Part shown: positions 25,777 through 32,275 of the stretch, piece by piece
Position numbering within the stretch: position 1 is the first letter of the stretch
How the letters are laid out: each line of letters starts with the position of its first letter
Source: an uncultured Clostridia bacterium
GTDB taxonomy: Bacteria; Bacillota; Clostridia; Oscillospirales; Oscillospiraceae
DNA: 32,275 nt
Direction of reading: 5' to 3'
NCBI GenBank assembly: GCA_946187035.1
Contig: CAMHPQ010000013.1
Location: forward strand, 1 to 32,275
Position numbers and translations under genes: made by a program
Notes under the pieces: model-generated
What the model was told of the DNA's origin: nothing
What the model saw: the letters and a program-made list of their open reading frames with translations, nothing else
Database searches by the model: none

Positions 25777-25944
25777 TTTTACAAACAGGGCTCGACGTTT
25801 TTGTGAACAATCCCGTTTGCGTTGATAAAGTCCGCAGCCCCAGTCCCAAGATGTTGGTGGAAAGTTTTGTGGAAAAAGGATTTTATGTCAAATCTAAAAT
25901 TTATTGTAACAGAAATCTCTTTCATTTTTTCCCTGATTTTGCAC

Positions 25945-25974
25945 AAAAAAACACTCCCCGAGGGGAGTGTTTTT
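25945..25974. terminator. Bidirectional intrinsic terminator after the DUF937 gene
   Basis: ACACTCCCC (25951-25959) pairs with GGGGAGTGT (25962-25970), flanked by A and T runs on both sides. It serves the minus-strand DUF937 gene, whose stop is 19 bases away. Confidence 0.9.
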
Positions 25975-25992
25975 ACCGGTTACAGTTTGTAA

Positions 25993-26571
25993 TTATTTCA
26001 GCAGGCCCATGAGCACGCTCATCAGGTCAAAGCCGCTGCTCTGGGGCTTGGCGGAGGAGACGCTGGGCACCTTTCCGCCCAAGAGGGAGCCCAGAATGCT
26101 GGTGATATTGCCGCTGCCCATGAGGGCGCTCATCAGGCCGCCCACAGAGGAGCCGCCGCCGGAGTTCTGGGTCTGCTTGCCCAGCAGGTTCATCAGCAGA
26201 GGCGCCAGCATGGCCAGGATCTTGACGGTGCTCTTGGCGCTGACGCCGGAGGCCGCAGAGACCTGCTGCGCGGTCTGGTTGGTGTTGGCGCCCAGCAGAT
26301 GCATGAGGATCTTGCCGCCGTCCTGCAGATCGACGCCGTTTAAGAAGCTGCCCAGATCGCTGGTGTCAGACTGGGCGTGGCTCTGCAGCGCGCTGGCGAA
26401 GCCCGTGGCGGTCTGCTCGTTCTGCGCCTGACCAAGCGCGCCCTGCAGCAGGCTCGGCAGTGCGGCGGAAAGCACGTTCTGCACGTCCTGGGTGGAGGCG
26501 CCGGAGGCCTGGCTCAGGCTCTGGACACTGTTGCCGCTCAGCAGAGTGCCCAACAATGCGCTCATATCCAT
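25993..26571 (-). CDS. DUF937-family protein
   Basis: This 192-residue protein is Gln-, Ser- and Leu-rich, has no signal peptide, and shows the repeated pattern typical of DUF937 (YidB-like) proteins: a first half with SLSQASGASTQDVQNVLSAALPSLLQGA and a second with QQVSAASGVSAKSTVKILAMLAPLLMNLLG, each a small helical bundle. The remaining sequence is Gly/Ser-rich (SGGGSSVGGLMSALMGSG) and ends in a Leu/Met-rich helix. The function of the family is not established. GGAGA lies 7 bases before the ATG. It has a consensus promoter and its own terminator, so it is a single-gene unit, probably well expressed. Confidence 0.8.
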   Translation of the reverse strand: MDMSALLGTLLSGNSVQSLSQASGASTQDVQNVLSAALPSLLQGALGQAQNEQTATGFASALQSHAQSDTSDLGSFLNGVDLQDGGKILMHLLGANTNQTAQQVSAASGVSAKSTVKILAMLAPLLMNLLGKQTQNSGGGSSVGGLMSALMGSGNITSILGSLLGGKVPSVSSAKPQSSGFDLMSVLMGLLK

Positions 26572-26617
26572 AGTAGTATCTCCTTTTCAAAAAAGTAATT
26601 TCAATTTGGATACTATA

Positions 26618-26646
26618 ATTATACGCACTCCCCTTTTCGTTGTCAA
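26618..26646 (-). promoter_or_regulatory. Consensus promoter of the DUF937 gene
   Basis: On the minus strand TTGACA (26646-26641), a 17-bp spacer and TATAAT (26623-26618) form a perfect sigma-A-type promoter, the best in the window. Confidence 0.88.
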
Positions 26647-26681
26647 CAAAAAACCGCATTTTGTCGCTTAGTCGCTCACGG

Positions 26682-26711
26682 TTGCAATCCAAGTCGGGTA
26701 TGCGGTATAAT
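26682..26711 (+). promoter_or_regulatory. Promoter of the PcrA/UvrD helicase gene
   Basis: TTGCAA (26682-26687), an 18-bp spacer and TATAAT (26706-26711) lie 28 bases before the start codon, divergent from the DUF937 promoter. Confidence 0.7.
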
Positions 26712-26739
26712 GGAACCGGAATTTACAGGAGGTGAAGCT

Positions 26740-28884
26740 ATGGAACAGAAGCTGAACGCCGCCCAGCTGGAGGCTGTGACCACCACCGAGGGCTTCGTGC
26801 GCGTCATCGCCGGAGCCGGCAGCGGCAAGACCCGCGCCCTCTCCCACCGGTTCGCCTATCTGGTGAACGACATGGGCATCATGCCGGGGAACATCCTCTG
26901 CGTCACCTTCACCAACAAGGCGGCCAACGAGATGCGCCAGCGCATCCACAATCTCACCGGCGACAACGACACCGGCTACATCAACACCTTCCACGGCTTC
27001 TGCGTCTCCATTCTCCAGGAGGACAGCTATGCCGTGGGGTATCCCAAGAGCTTTCTGGTGCTGGACAACGCCGACATCGACGACATGCTCCGGATCATCT
27101 ACGAGGAGCGGAACCTCACTCTCCGGGACATGACCTTCTCCGCTGCCAGAGACATGATCGAGATCCAGAAGCTCTTCCGGAAGCCGGAGTATTATCTCGA
27201 CCTCATCAACCTCTCCCTGGCGGATTTGCACGAAAAATACGAGCAGGCCACCGGCACCGACGACGTGATCTTTTACGGGTATCTCTATCAGGAGAAGAAG
27301 TGCTTCGGGCTGGATTACAACGACCTGATCAAGTTTTCTCTCTACATTTTTAAGGAAAATGAGGCCATCCGCTTAAAATGGCAGCAGCGGCTGGAATACA
27401 TCATGATCGACGAGTTTCAGGACATCGATCTGCCCCAGTATCAGCTGATGGAGGTGCTCTGCGACTATCACAGGAACCTCTTCGTGGTGGGCGATCCCGA
27501 CCAGACCGTCTACACCTGGCGCGGGGCGGACATCCGGTATCTGCTGGACTTTGACAAGCAGTACCCTACCACGAAAACCATCATGATGATGCAGAACTAC
27601 CGCTCTACCCCGCAGATACTCCATGCGGCCAACTCCCTGATCTCCCGGAACCAGAACCGGATGGAAAAGGATCTGCTCCCCACCCTGCCGGACGGAAAGT
27701 CCGTTCTCTGCCACCACGCGGAGAATGCGGAGAATGAGGCGGAATGGATTGCCTTTCAGCTCCACGAGCTCCACGATCAGGGGGTGCCCTACGGCGACAT
27801 GACCATCCTCTACCGGGCCCACTATGTGACCCGCACCGTGGAGACCGTGCTCCAGAAGCGGAAGGTGCCCTATACCATCTACAGCGGCGTCCCTTTCTAC
27901 GGCCGCATGGAGATCAAGGACGCATTGAGCTATCTTAGGATGATCGCCTATAAGGACGATCTCTCTTTCAGAAGAGTCGCCAACACGCCGAAACGGAATC
28001 TGGGCCAGCGGCGGATGCGATTTTTGCAGGAATACGCGGCGCAGAACGGCTGCAGCCTCTATGAGGCCCTTCGGCGGACGCTGGAGGACGAGATCTTCAA
28101 GGGCACCAAGGCCGCCAAGTTCGTCAGTCTGGTGGAGGCCTTCGCCGCCGATTACGCCGACCGCCCCATCTCCGAGGTGCTCAATGAGCTTTTGGATCAG
28201 AGCGGCTACGAGGCCATGCTCCGCACCGAGGGCAGTCAGGAGCGGCTGGACAATCTGGCGGAGCTGAAGCAGAGTGTGTTTGAATATGAGACCACCTGCG
28301 GCGAGGAGGCGGCATTGGAGCACTATCTGGCCCACGTGGCGCTCTTTACCAACGCGGATGTGGCCGAGGAAAAAGGCAAGGTGAAGCTCATGACCGTCCA
28401 CGCCGCCAAGGGTCTGGAGTTCCCCTATGTCTTTCTCTGCGGCATGAACGAGGGCATCTTCCCCTCCCGGAAAACCCGGACGCTGCCCGGAATGGAGGAA
28501 GAGCGCAGGCTGGCTTTCGTGGCCATGACCAGAGCGGAGAAACGGCTCTATCTCTCTGAGGCCGACGGACGCGGCATCGACGGCGCGCCCAGATACCCCT
28601 CCCGGTTCGTTCTGGACATCGATCCCTCCCTGCTGGAATACACCGAGACCCCCAGAGAGGGGCTGATCAAGGAGGCAAGGGAGTACATCGAGCACAACGA
28701 GAAATTCCTCCCCGCCGAGGCGCCGAAAGCCATGGAAATCGGTCAGCGGGTGCGCCACGCCATCATGGGCGAGGGCACCATCGTGGGCGTTGATTCCGAG
28801 AAGGGCGCCCACATCGTCCAGTTTGATGATTTGCCAACTACAAGAAAGATCTCCTTCAAGGCAAAGCTGGAGCCGATTTCGTAA
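26740..28884 (+). CDS. pcrA: UvrD/PcrA-family ATP-dependent DNA helicase
   Basis: PcrA/UvrD helicases unwind DNA 3' to 5' in nucleotide excision repair, replication restart and removal of RecA or RNA polymerase. The 714-residue protein has the superfamily 1 motifs: LNAAQLEAV (Q motif), GAGSGKT (25-31), VTFTNKAANEM, NTFHGFC, DEFQD (224-228), VGDPDQTVYTWRGAD, QNYRST, LMTVHAAKGLEF and EERRLAFVAMTRAEKRLYL. The C-terminus GQRVRHAIMGEGTIVGV...FKAKLEPI is the small Tudor-like tail typical of PcrA. The ATG at 26740 has AGGAGGTG 6 bases before it; the upstream ATG at 26710 overlaps the -10 box. It is a monocistronic unit in this view. Confidence 0.92.
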   Translation: MEQKLNAAQLEAVTTTEGFVRVIAGAGSGKTRALSHRFAYLVNDMGIMPGNILCVTFTNKAANEMRQRIHNLTGDNDTGYINTFHGFCVSILQEDSYAVGYPKSFLVLDNADIDDMLRIIYEERNLTLRDMTFSAARDMIEIQKLFRKPEYYLDLINLSLADLHEKYEQATGTDDVIFYGYLYQEKKCFGLDYNDLIKFSLYIFKENEAIRLKWQQRLEYIMIDEFQDIDLPQYQLMEVLCDYHRNLFVVGDPDQTVYTWRGADIRYLLDFDKQYPTTKTIMMMQNYRSTPQILHAANSLISRNQNRMEKDLLPTLPDGKSVLCHHAENAENEAEWIAFQLHELHDQGVPYGDMTILYRAHYVTRTVETVLQKRKVPYTIYSGVPFYGRMEIKDALSYLRMIAYKDDLSFRRVANTPKRNLGQRRMRFLQEYAAQNGCSLYEALRRTLEDEIFKGTKAAKFVSLVEAFAADYADRPISEVLNELLDQSGYEAMLRTEGSQERLDNLAELKQSVFEYETTCGEEAALEHYLAHVALFTNADVAEEKGKVKLMTVHAAKGLEFPYVFLCGMNEGIFPSRKTRTLPGMEEERRLAFVAMTRAEKRLYLSEADGRGIDGAPRYPSRFVLDIDPSLLEYTETPREGLIKEAREYIEHNEKFLPAEAPKAMEIGQRVRHAIMGEGTIVGVDSEKGAHIVQFDDLPTTRKISFKAKLEPIS

Positions 28885-28892
28885 AGAAATAA

Positions 28893-28921
28893 TTGACGGA
28901 TTGTAACAAATTGTATATAAT
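28893..28921 (+). promoter_or_regulatory. Promoter of the SGNH/SLH gene
   Basis: TTGACG (28893-28898), a 17-bp spacer and TATAAT (28916-28921) start 9 bases past the helicase stop. The spacer contains TGTAAC (28902-28907), a single WalR-like half-site. Confidence 0.82.
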
Positions 28922-28959
28922 TACGGTTTAGAATCCAAAAAGATGAAAGGAGAAAACAG

Positions 28960-30549
28960 ATGAAACAAATGAAGAAACTGCTGTCCTGCCTGCTGGCGGT
29001 GCTGATGGTGGCTGCGCTGTGCGTCCCCGCCCTGGCAACTGACGGCCCGAAGAACGTCTTCGGCATCGAGAACTACGTGGTTCTGGGCGACAGTCTGGGC
29101 ACCGGTCTCAACGACAACACCGGCACCAACCAGGACGCCTACGGCAGCTGGGAAAACGGCTACACCGTGAAGCTGGCGGAGATGCTGGGCCTCATCGATG
29201 AGAACACCCCCAAGTATATGCCCAACGGCTACAACGAGTACTACTACACCTCCCCCAACGACAGCGGGTTCCACTCCTGGGCCTTCCCTGCCATGCGCAC
29301 CATGGAGATCCTGCACCAGGTGGACGCGGACTACAACTATGAGATGGACAGATTCGCCTATCTCTGGCTGGACAACGGTGAGCTGAACGAGTCTCTCGGC
29401 GACGTGAACGCCATGATTCGCGCCGACATCGCCAAGGCCGATCTCATCACCCTGAACATCGGCGGCAACGACGTGCTGCTCAGCCAGCTGCGCAACACCG
29501 CCTGGGAGATTGAGGACAGCCATGAGAGCTCTGGCCTCACCTCCAACATGGTGGTGGATCTGATCTACAGCAAGCTGGGCTTCAAAGACGCGCCGACGCT
29601 CCCCGAGGGCGTGAATGAGACCACGATCGTGGCCGAGTTCCTGGCAAAGTTCCTGCCCAACGTCATGAAGGGCTACAACCAGTTTGTCACCAACATTCCC
29701 AAGATCATCAAGGCCATCCGGGCCCAGAACAGCACCGCACAGATCGTGGTGCTGGGCATCTTCAACCCCCTGCACTACTCTCTGAGCCTCACCGACGGCA
29801 AGCTGCCCGTGACTCTGGGTGAGATGATCGACGGCGTGATGCTGCCCATGAACGTGGCCCTGAAGAACATCTGCGCCCTGAACGGCTGCACCTATGTGGA
29901 CATCGTGGACGTACCCTGCGACGGCTCCATGCACCCCACCAACGAGGGCTATGTGGAAATCGCCAACCGGATTTATGACAAGCTGAAGGTCATCCGCGCC
30001 GACAAGAACTTCGACGATACCCAGGATCTCTCCACGGAGTTCCAGGCCGCCGTCAACTGGGCGGCGGAGCGCAACATCGTCGAGGGTACCAGCGAGACCA
30101 CCTTCTCCCCCAACGACATCTGCACCCGCGGTCAGATCGTCACCCTGCTGTACCGCATGGCCGGCGAGCCGGAGGTCGAATCCGAGGTCAGCTTCGAGGA
30201 CGTGGCTGCTGACTCCTACTGTGCCAAGGCAGTGGCCTGGGCCGCTGAAAACGGCATCACCACCGGCGTCACCTCCAGCAAGTTCTGCCCCGACCAGACC
30301 TGCACCCGCGCGCAGATCGTCACCTTCCTCTATCGCTTCGATCAGAAGTTCAACCCCGACGCAAAGCAGTCCAAGCTGGATCTGTCCGCCAAGTTCCACG
30401 ATGTGGCGCTCTCCGCATACTACTTCGCGCCTGTCACCTGGGCTGTGAAGAACGGCATCACCCAGGGCGTAAGCAGTGTACTTTTTGCCCCGCTGCAGGG
30501 CTGCACCCGCGCCGAGGCAGTCACCTTCCTGTTCCGTTACGCAAACTAA
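28960..30549 (+). CDS. Secreted SGNH/GDSL-type hydrolase with three SLH domains
   Basis: The 529-residue protein has a signal peptide (about residues 1-27, ending PALAT). An SGNH hydrolase domain (about 35-340) carries the nucleophile serine S45 in VLGDSLGTG, N170 in NIGGND, and the terminal pair D321 and H325 in CDGSMHPTNEGY. Three S-layer homology domains follow from about 350 (for example AVNWAAERNIVEGT, AVAWAAENGITTGV, PVTWAVKNGITQGV), ending with FRYAN, and should anchor it to the wall. SGNH enzymes remove acyl groups from lipids, polysaccharides or wall polymers; the substrate here is unknown. AAAGGAGA lies 6 bases before the ATG. The domain plan parallels the C39-like/SLH protein at 24411-25685. 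Confidence 0.88.
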   Translation: MKQMKKLLSCLLAVLMVAALCVPALATDGPKNVFGIENYVVLGDSLGTGLNDNTGTNQDAYGSWENGYTVKLAEMLGLIDENTPKYMPNGYNEYYYTSPNDSGFHSWAFPAMRTMEILHQVDADYNYEMDRFAYLWLDNGELNESLGDVNAMIRADIAKADLITLNIGGNDVLLSQLRNTAWEIEDSHESSGLTSNMVVDLIYSKLGFKDAPTLPEGVNETTIVAEFLAKFLPNVMKGYNQFVTNIPKIIKAIRAQNSTAQIVVLGIFNPLHYSLSLTDGKLPVTLGEMIDGVMLPMNVALKNICALNGCTYVDIVDVPCDGSMHPTNEGYVEIANRIYDKLKVIRADKNFDDTQDLSTEFQAAVNWAAERNIVEGTSETTFSPNDICTRGQIVTLLYRMAGEPEVESEVSFEDVAADSYCAKAVAWAAENGITTGVTSSKFCPDQTCTRAQIVTFLYRFDQKFNPDAKQSKLDLSAKFHDVALSAYYFAPVTWAVKNGITQGVSSVLFAPLQGCTRAEAVTFLFRYAN

Positions 30550-30555
30550 ATCGCA

Positions 30556-30603
30556 ACCATAACACCAATCCCCCGTCTGCGGACGGGGGATTGGTGTTAT
30601 GGT
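30556..30603 (+). terminator. Perfect 22-bp stem-loop after the SGNH/SLH gene
   Basis: ACCATAACACC...CCGTC (30556-30577) is perfectly complementary to 30582-30603 around a TGCG loop. It starts 6 bases after the stop codon. There is no U-tract on the plus strand, only TCCTTTG, so it may terminate weakly or instead protect the 3' end of the message. Confidence 0.65.
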
Positions 30604-30616
30604 ATCCTTTGTATAC

Positions 30617-30650
30617 AAAAATCCTCCGCACCGGAATCGGTGCGGAGGAT
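30617..30650 (-). terminator. Intrinsic terminator after ppdK
   Basis: On the minus strand a perfect 13-bp stem ATCCTCCGCACCG / CGGTGCGGAGGAT with a 4-base loop is followed by TTTTTG. It lies 31 bases after the ppdK stop codon. Confidence 0.9.
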
Positions 30651-30681
30651 CGGTTTTCTTGAGGGTGTTCTGCCGTGCGAA

Positions 30682-32275
30682 TTACTCGTTGATCGCGGCC
30701 TGAGCAGCGGCGAGGCGGGCGATCGGCACGCGGAAGGGGCTGCAGGAGACGTAGTCGAGGCCGACCTTGTGGAAGAACTCCACAGAGCTCGGGTCGCCGC
30801 CGTGCTCGCCGCAGACGCCCAGGTGCAGCTCGGGACGGGTCTCGCGGCCCAGCTTCGCAGCCATGGCCACCAGCTTGCCGACGCCTTTCTGGTCAACGCG
30901 GGCGAAGGGATCGTTCTCGTAGATCTTGTGATCGTAGTAGGCGCCGAGGAACTTACCGGCGTCGTCACGGCTGAAGCCGAAGGTCATCTGGGTCAGGTCG
31001 TTGGTGCCGAAGGAGAAGAACTCGGCCTCCTTGGCGATCTCGTCCGCGGTCAGAGCGGCGCGCGGGATCTCGATCATGGTGCCCACCAGGTACTTCATGT
31101 CGGAACCGGCAGCGGCGATGATCTCATCAGCGGCCTTGACAACGACGTCCTTGACGAACTTGAGCTCCTTGACTTCGCCAACCAGCGGGATCATGATCTC
31201 AGGAACCATGGTCCACTCGGGGTGACGGGCCTGGACAGCCAGCGCAGCCTTGATGACGGCGCGGGTCTGCATCTCAGCGATCTCGGGATAAGTGACGGCC
31301 AGACGGCAGCCGCGATGACCCATCATGGGGTTGAACTCGTGGAGGCCGGCGATGATGGCCTTGATGTCGGCAACGGTCTTGCCCTGAGCCTCGGCGAGGG
31401 CGGCGATGTCGGCTTCCTCAGTGGGAACGAACTCGTGGAGCGGGGGATCCAGGAAGCGGATGGTGACAGGATTGCCTTCCATGGCCTCGTAGATGCCCTC
31501 GAAGTCCGCCTGCTGCATGGGCTCCAGCTTGGCCAGAGCAGCCTTGCGCTCCTCGACGGTGTCGGAGCAGATCATCTGACGGAACACGGGGATACGATCC
31601 TCGTTGAAGAACATGTGCTCGGTACGGGTCAGGCCGATGCCCTGGGCGCCCAGCTCGCGAGCCTTGCGGGCATCCTCGGGGGTGTCGGCGTTGGTGCGGA
31701 CCTGCAGGCGACGATACTTGTCAGCCCAGGCCATGATGCGGCCAAACTCGCCGGCGATGGAGGCGTCGACAGTGGGAATCACGCCGTCGAAGATGTTGCC
31801 GGTGGAGCCGTCGATGGAGATGAAGTCGCCCTCGTGGTAGGTCTTGCCGGCCAGCTCGAACTGCTTGTTCTCCTCGTCCATCTTGATCTCGCCGCAGCCG
31901 GAGACGCAGCACTTGCCCATGCCGCGGGCAACGACAGCAGCGTGGCTGGTCATGCCGCCGCGTACGGTCAGGATGCCCTGAGCGGCCTTCATGCCCTCGA
32001 TGTCCTCGGGGCTGGTCTCGAGACGGACCAGAACGACCTTCTCGCCGCGCTCGTTCCACTCTTTGGCTTCCTCAGCGGTGAAGACGACCTTGCCGCAGGC
32101 AGCGCCGGGGCTGGCGCCCAGGCCCTTGCCGATGGGAGTGGCGCTCTTCAGAGCGGCGGTATCGAACTGCGGGTGCAGCAGGGTGTCGAGGTTGCGGGGA
32201 TCGATCATAGCAACAGCCTTCTTCTCGTCGATCATGCCCTCGTCCACCAGGTCGCAGGCGATCTTCAGAGCGGCC
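30682..32275 (-). CDS. ppdK: Pyruvate, phosphate dikinase, C-terminal part (5' end outside window)
   Basis: PPDK interconverts pyruvate, ATP and phosphate with phosphoenolpyruvate, AMP and pyrophosphate, and in anaerobes often works in glycolysis. The window holds the last about 531 residues; the frame continues unbroken past 32247 to the edge (AALKIACDLVDEG), so the ATG at 32247 is internal. The swivelling domain carries the phosphorylated histidine in GGMTSHAAVVARGMGK, and the C-terminal barrel carries LTRTEHMFF, GHRGCRL, MIEIPRAAL, FSFGTNDLTQMTFGFSRDD and the catalytic cysteine in GVCGEHGGDP. The sequence ends normally in SPFRVPIARLAAAQAAINE. The N-terminal ATP-grasp domain lies beyond the window. 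Confidence 0.96.
   Translation of the reverse strand, partial: AALKIACDLVDEGMIDEKKAVAMIDPRNLDTLLHPQFDTAALKSATPIGKGLGASPGAACGKVVFTAEEAKEWNERGEKVVLVRLETSPEDIEGMKAAQGILTVRGGMTSHAAVVARGMGKCCVSGCGEIKMDEENKQFELAGKTYHEGDFISIDGSTGNIFDGVIPTVDASIAGEFGRIMAWADKYRRLQVRTNADTPEDARKARELGAQGIGLTRTEHMFFNEDRIPVFRQMICSDTVEERKAALAKLEPMQQADFEGIYEAMEGNPVTIRFLDPPLHEFVPTEEADIAALAEAQGKTVADIKAIIAGLHEFNPMMGHRGCRLAVTYPEIAEMQTRAVIKAALAVQARHPEWTMVPEIMIPLVGEVKELKFVKDVVVKAADEIIAAAGSDMKYLVGTMIEIPRAALTADEIAKEAEFFSFGTNDLTQMTFGFSRDDAGKFLGAYYDHKIYENDPFARVDQKGVGKLVAMAAKLGRETRPELHLGVCGEHGGDPSSVEFFHKVGLDYVSCSPFRVPIARLAAAQAAINE

Noticed and set aside
27373-28812. 479-codon open frame antisense to the helicase gene
   Set aside because: It is an antisense shadow of a gene carrying the complete set of superfamily 1 helicase motifs.
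28921-30618. 565-codon open frame on the minus strand, antisense to the SGNH/SLH gene
   Set aside because: The plus-strand gene has a promoter, ribosome site, signal peptide and conserved catalytic motifs; the antisense frame has none of these.

Overview
The window reads as chromosomal DNA of a GC-rich, gut-type Clostridia, most likely Oscillospiraceae-like. This is inferred from AGGAGG-type ribosome binding sites, sigma-A-type promoters, S-layer-homology (SLH) proteins, BspA-like leucine-rich-repeat proteins, a c-di-AMP riboswitch and a Firmicutes-style division and cell wall (dcw) cluster. No phage, insertion sequence, CRISPR array, tRNA or rRNA was seen.

Layout. Bases 1-2973 (minus) hold most of a secreted BspA-like leucine-rich-repeat/Ig-like protein that runs off the left edge. 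Bases 3228-5884 (plus) hold a YhhN-family membrane protein, a translationally coupled DUF1461 membrane protein, and lysA. Bases 5944-7527 (minus) are decayed: an AraC-type DNA-binding domain remnant with an internal stop is joined to a frameshifted, truncated surface-protein gene. A YihY-family membrane protein follows at 7835-8665.

The core is the dcw operon on the minus strand from about 22047 down to 8705: mraZ, rsmH, ftsL, a PASTA-containing class B penicillin-binding protein (SpoVD/PBP2B type), murE, mraY, ftsW, murG, murA, ftsQ/divIB, ftsZ, then a terminator. It starts from one clear promoter with four 10-bp MraZ-type repeats just downstream of the -10 box. murC, murD, murF, murB and ftsA are absent from the cluster. 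ftsZ has an open in-frame 98-codon Pro/Glu-rich extension upstream of its well-supported start. MurE carries the DNPR motif of meso-diaminopimelate-adding enzymes, which fits the nearby lysA.

Divergent from mraZ is a KimA-type potassium importer with a textbook c-di-AMP (ydaO) riboswitch and an intrinsic terminator. Next come a secreted C39-like/SLH protein with a WalR-like box upstream of its promoter, a DUF937 protein, a PcrA/UvrD helicase, a secreted SGNH hydrolase with SLH domains, and the C-terminal part of pyruvate phosphate dikinase, which runs off the right edge.

The genes share a theme of envelope building (dcw, lysA), turgor control (KimA with c-di-AMP) and surface display (BspA and SLH proteins). 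I found no wholly new multi-gene system. The most notable items are the ftsZ extension, the hairpin-rich gap inside the dcw operon, the MraZ operator array, the possible structured leader ahead of the decayed adhesin, and the adhesin/AraC gene wreck.
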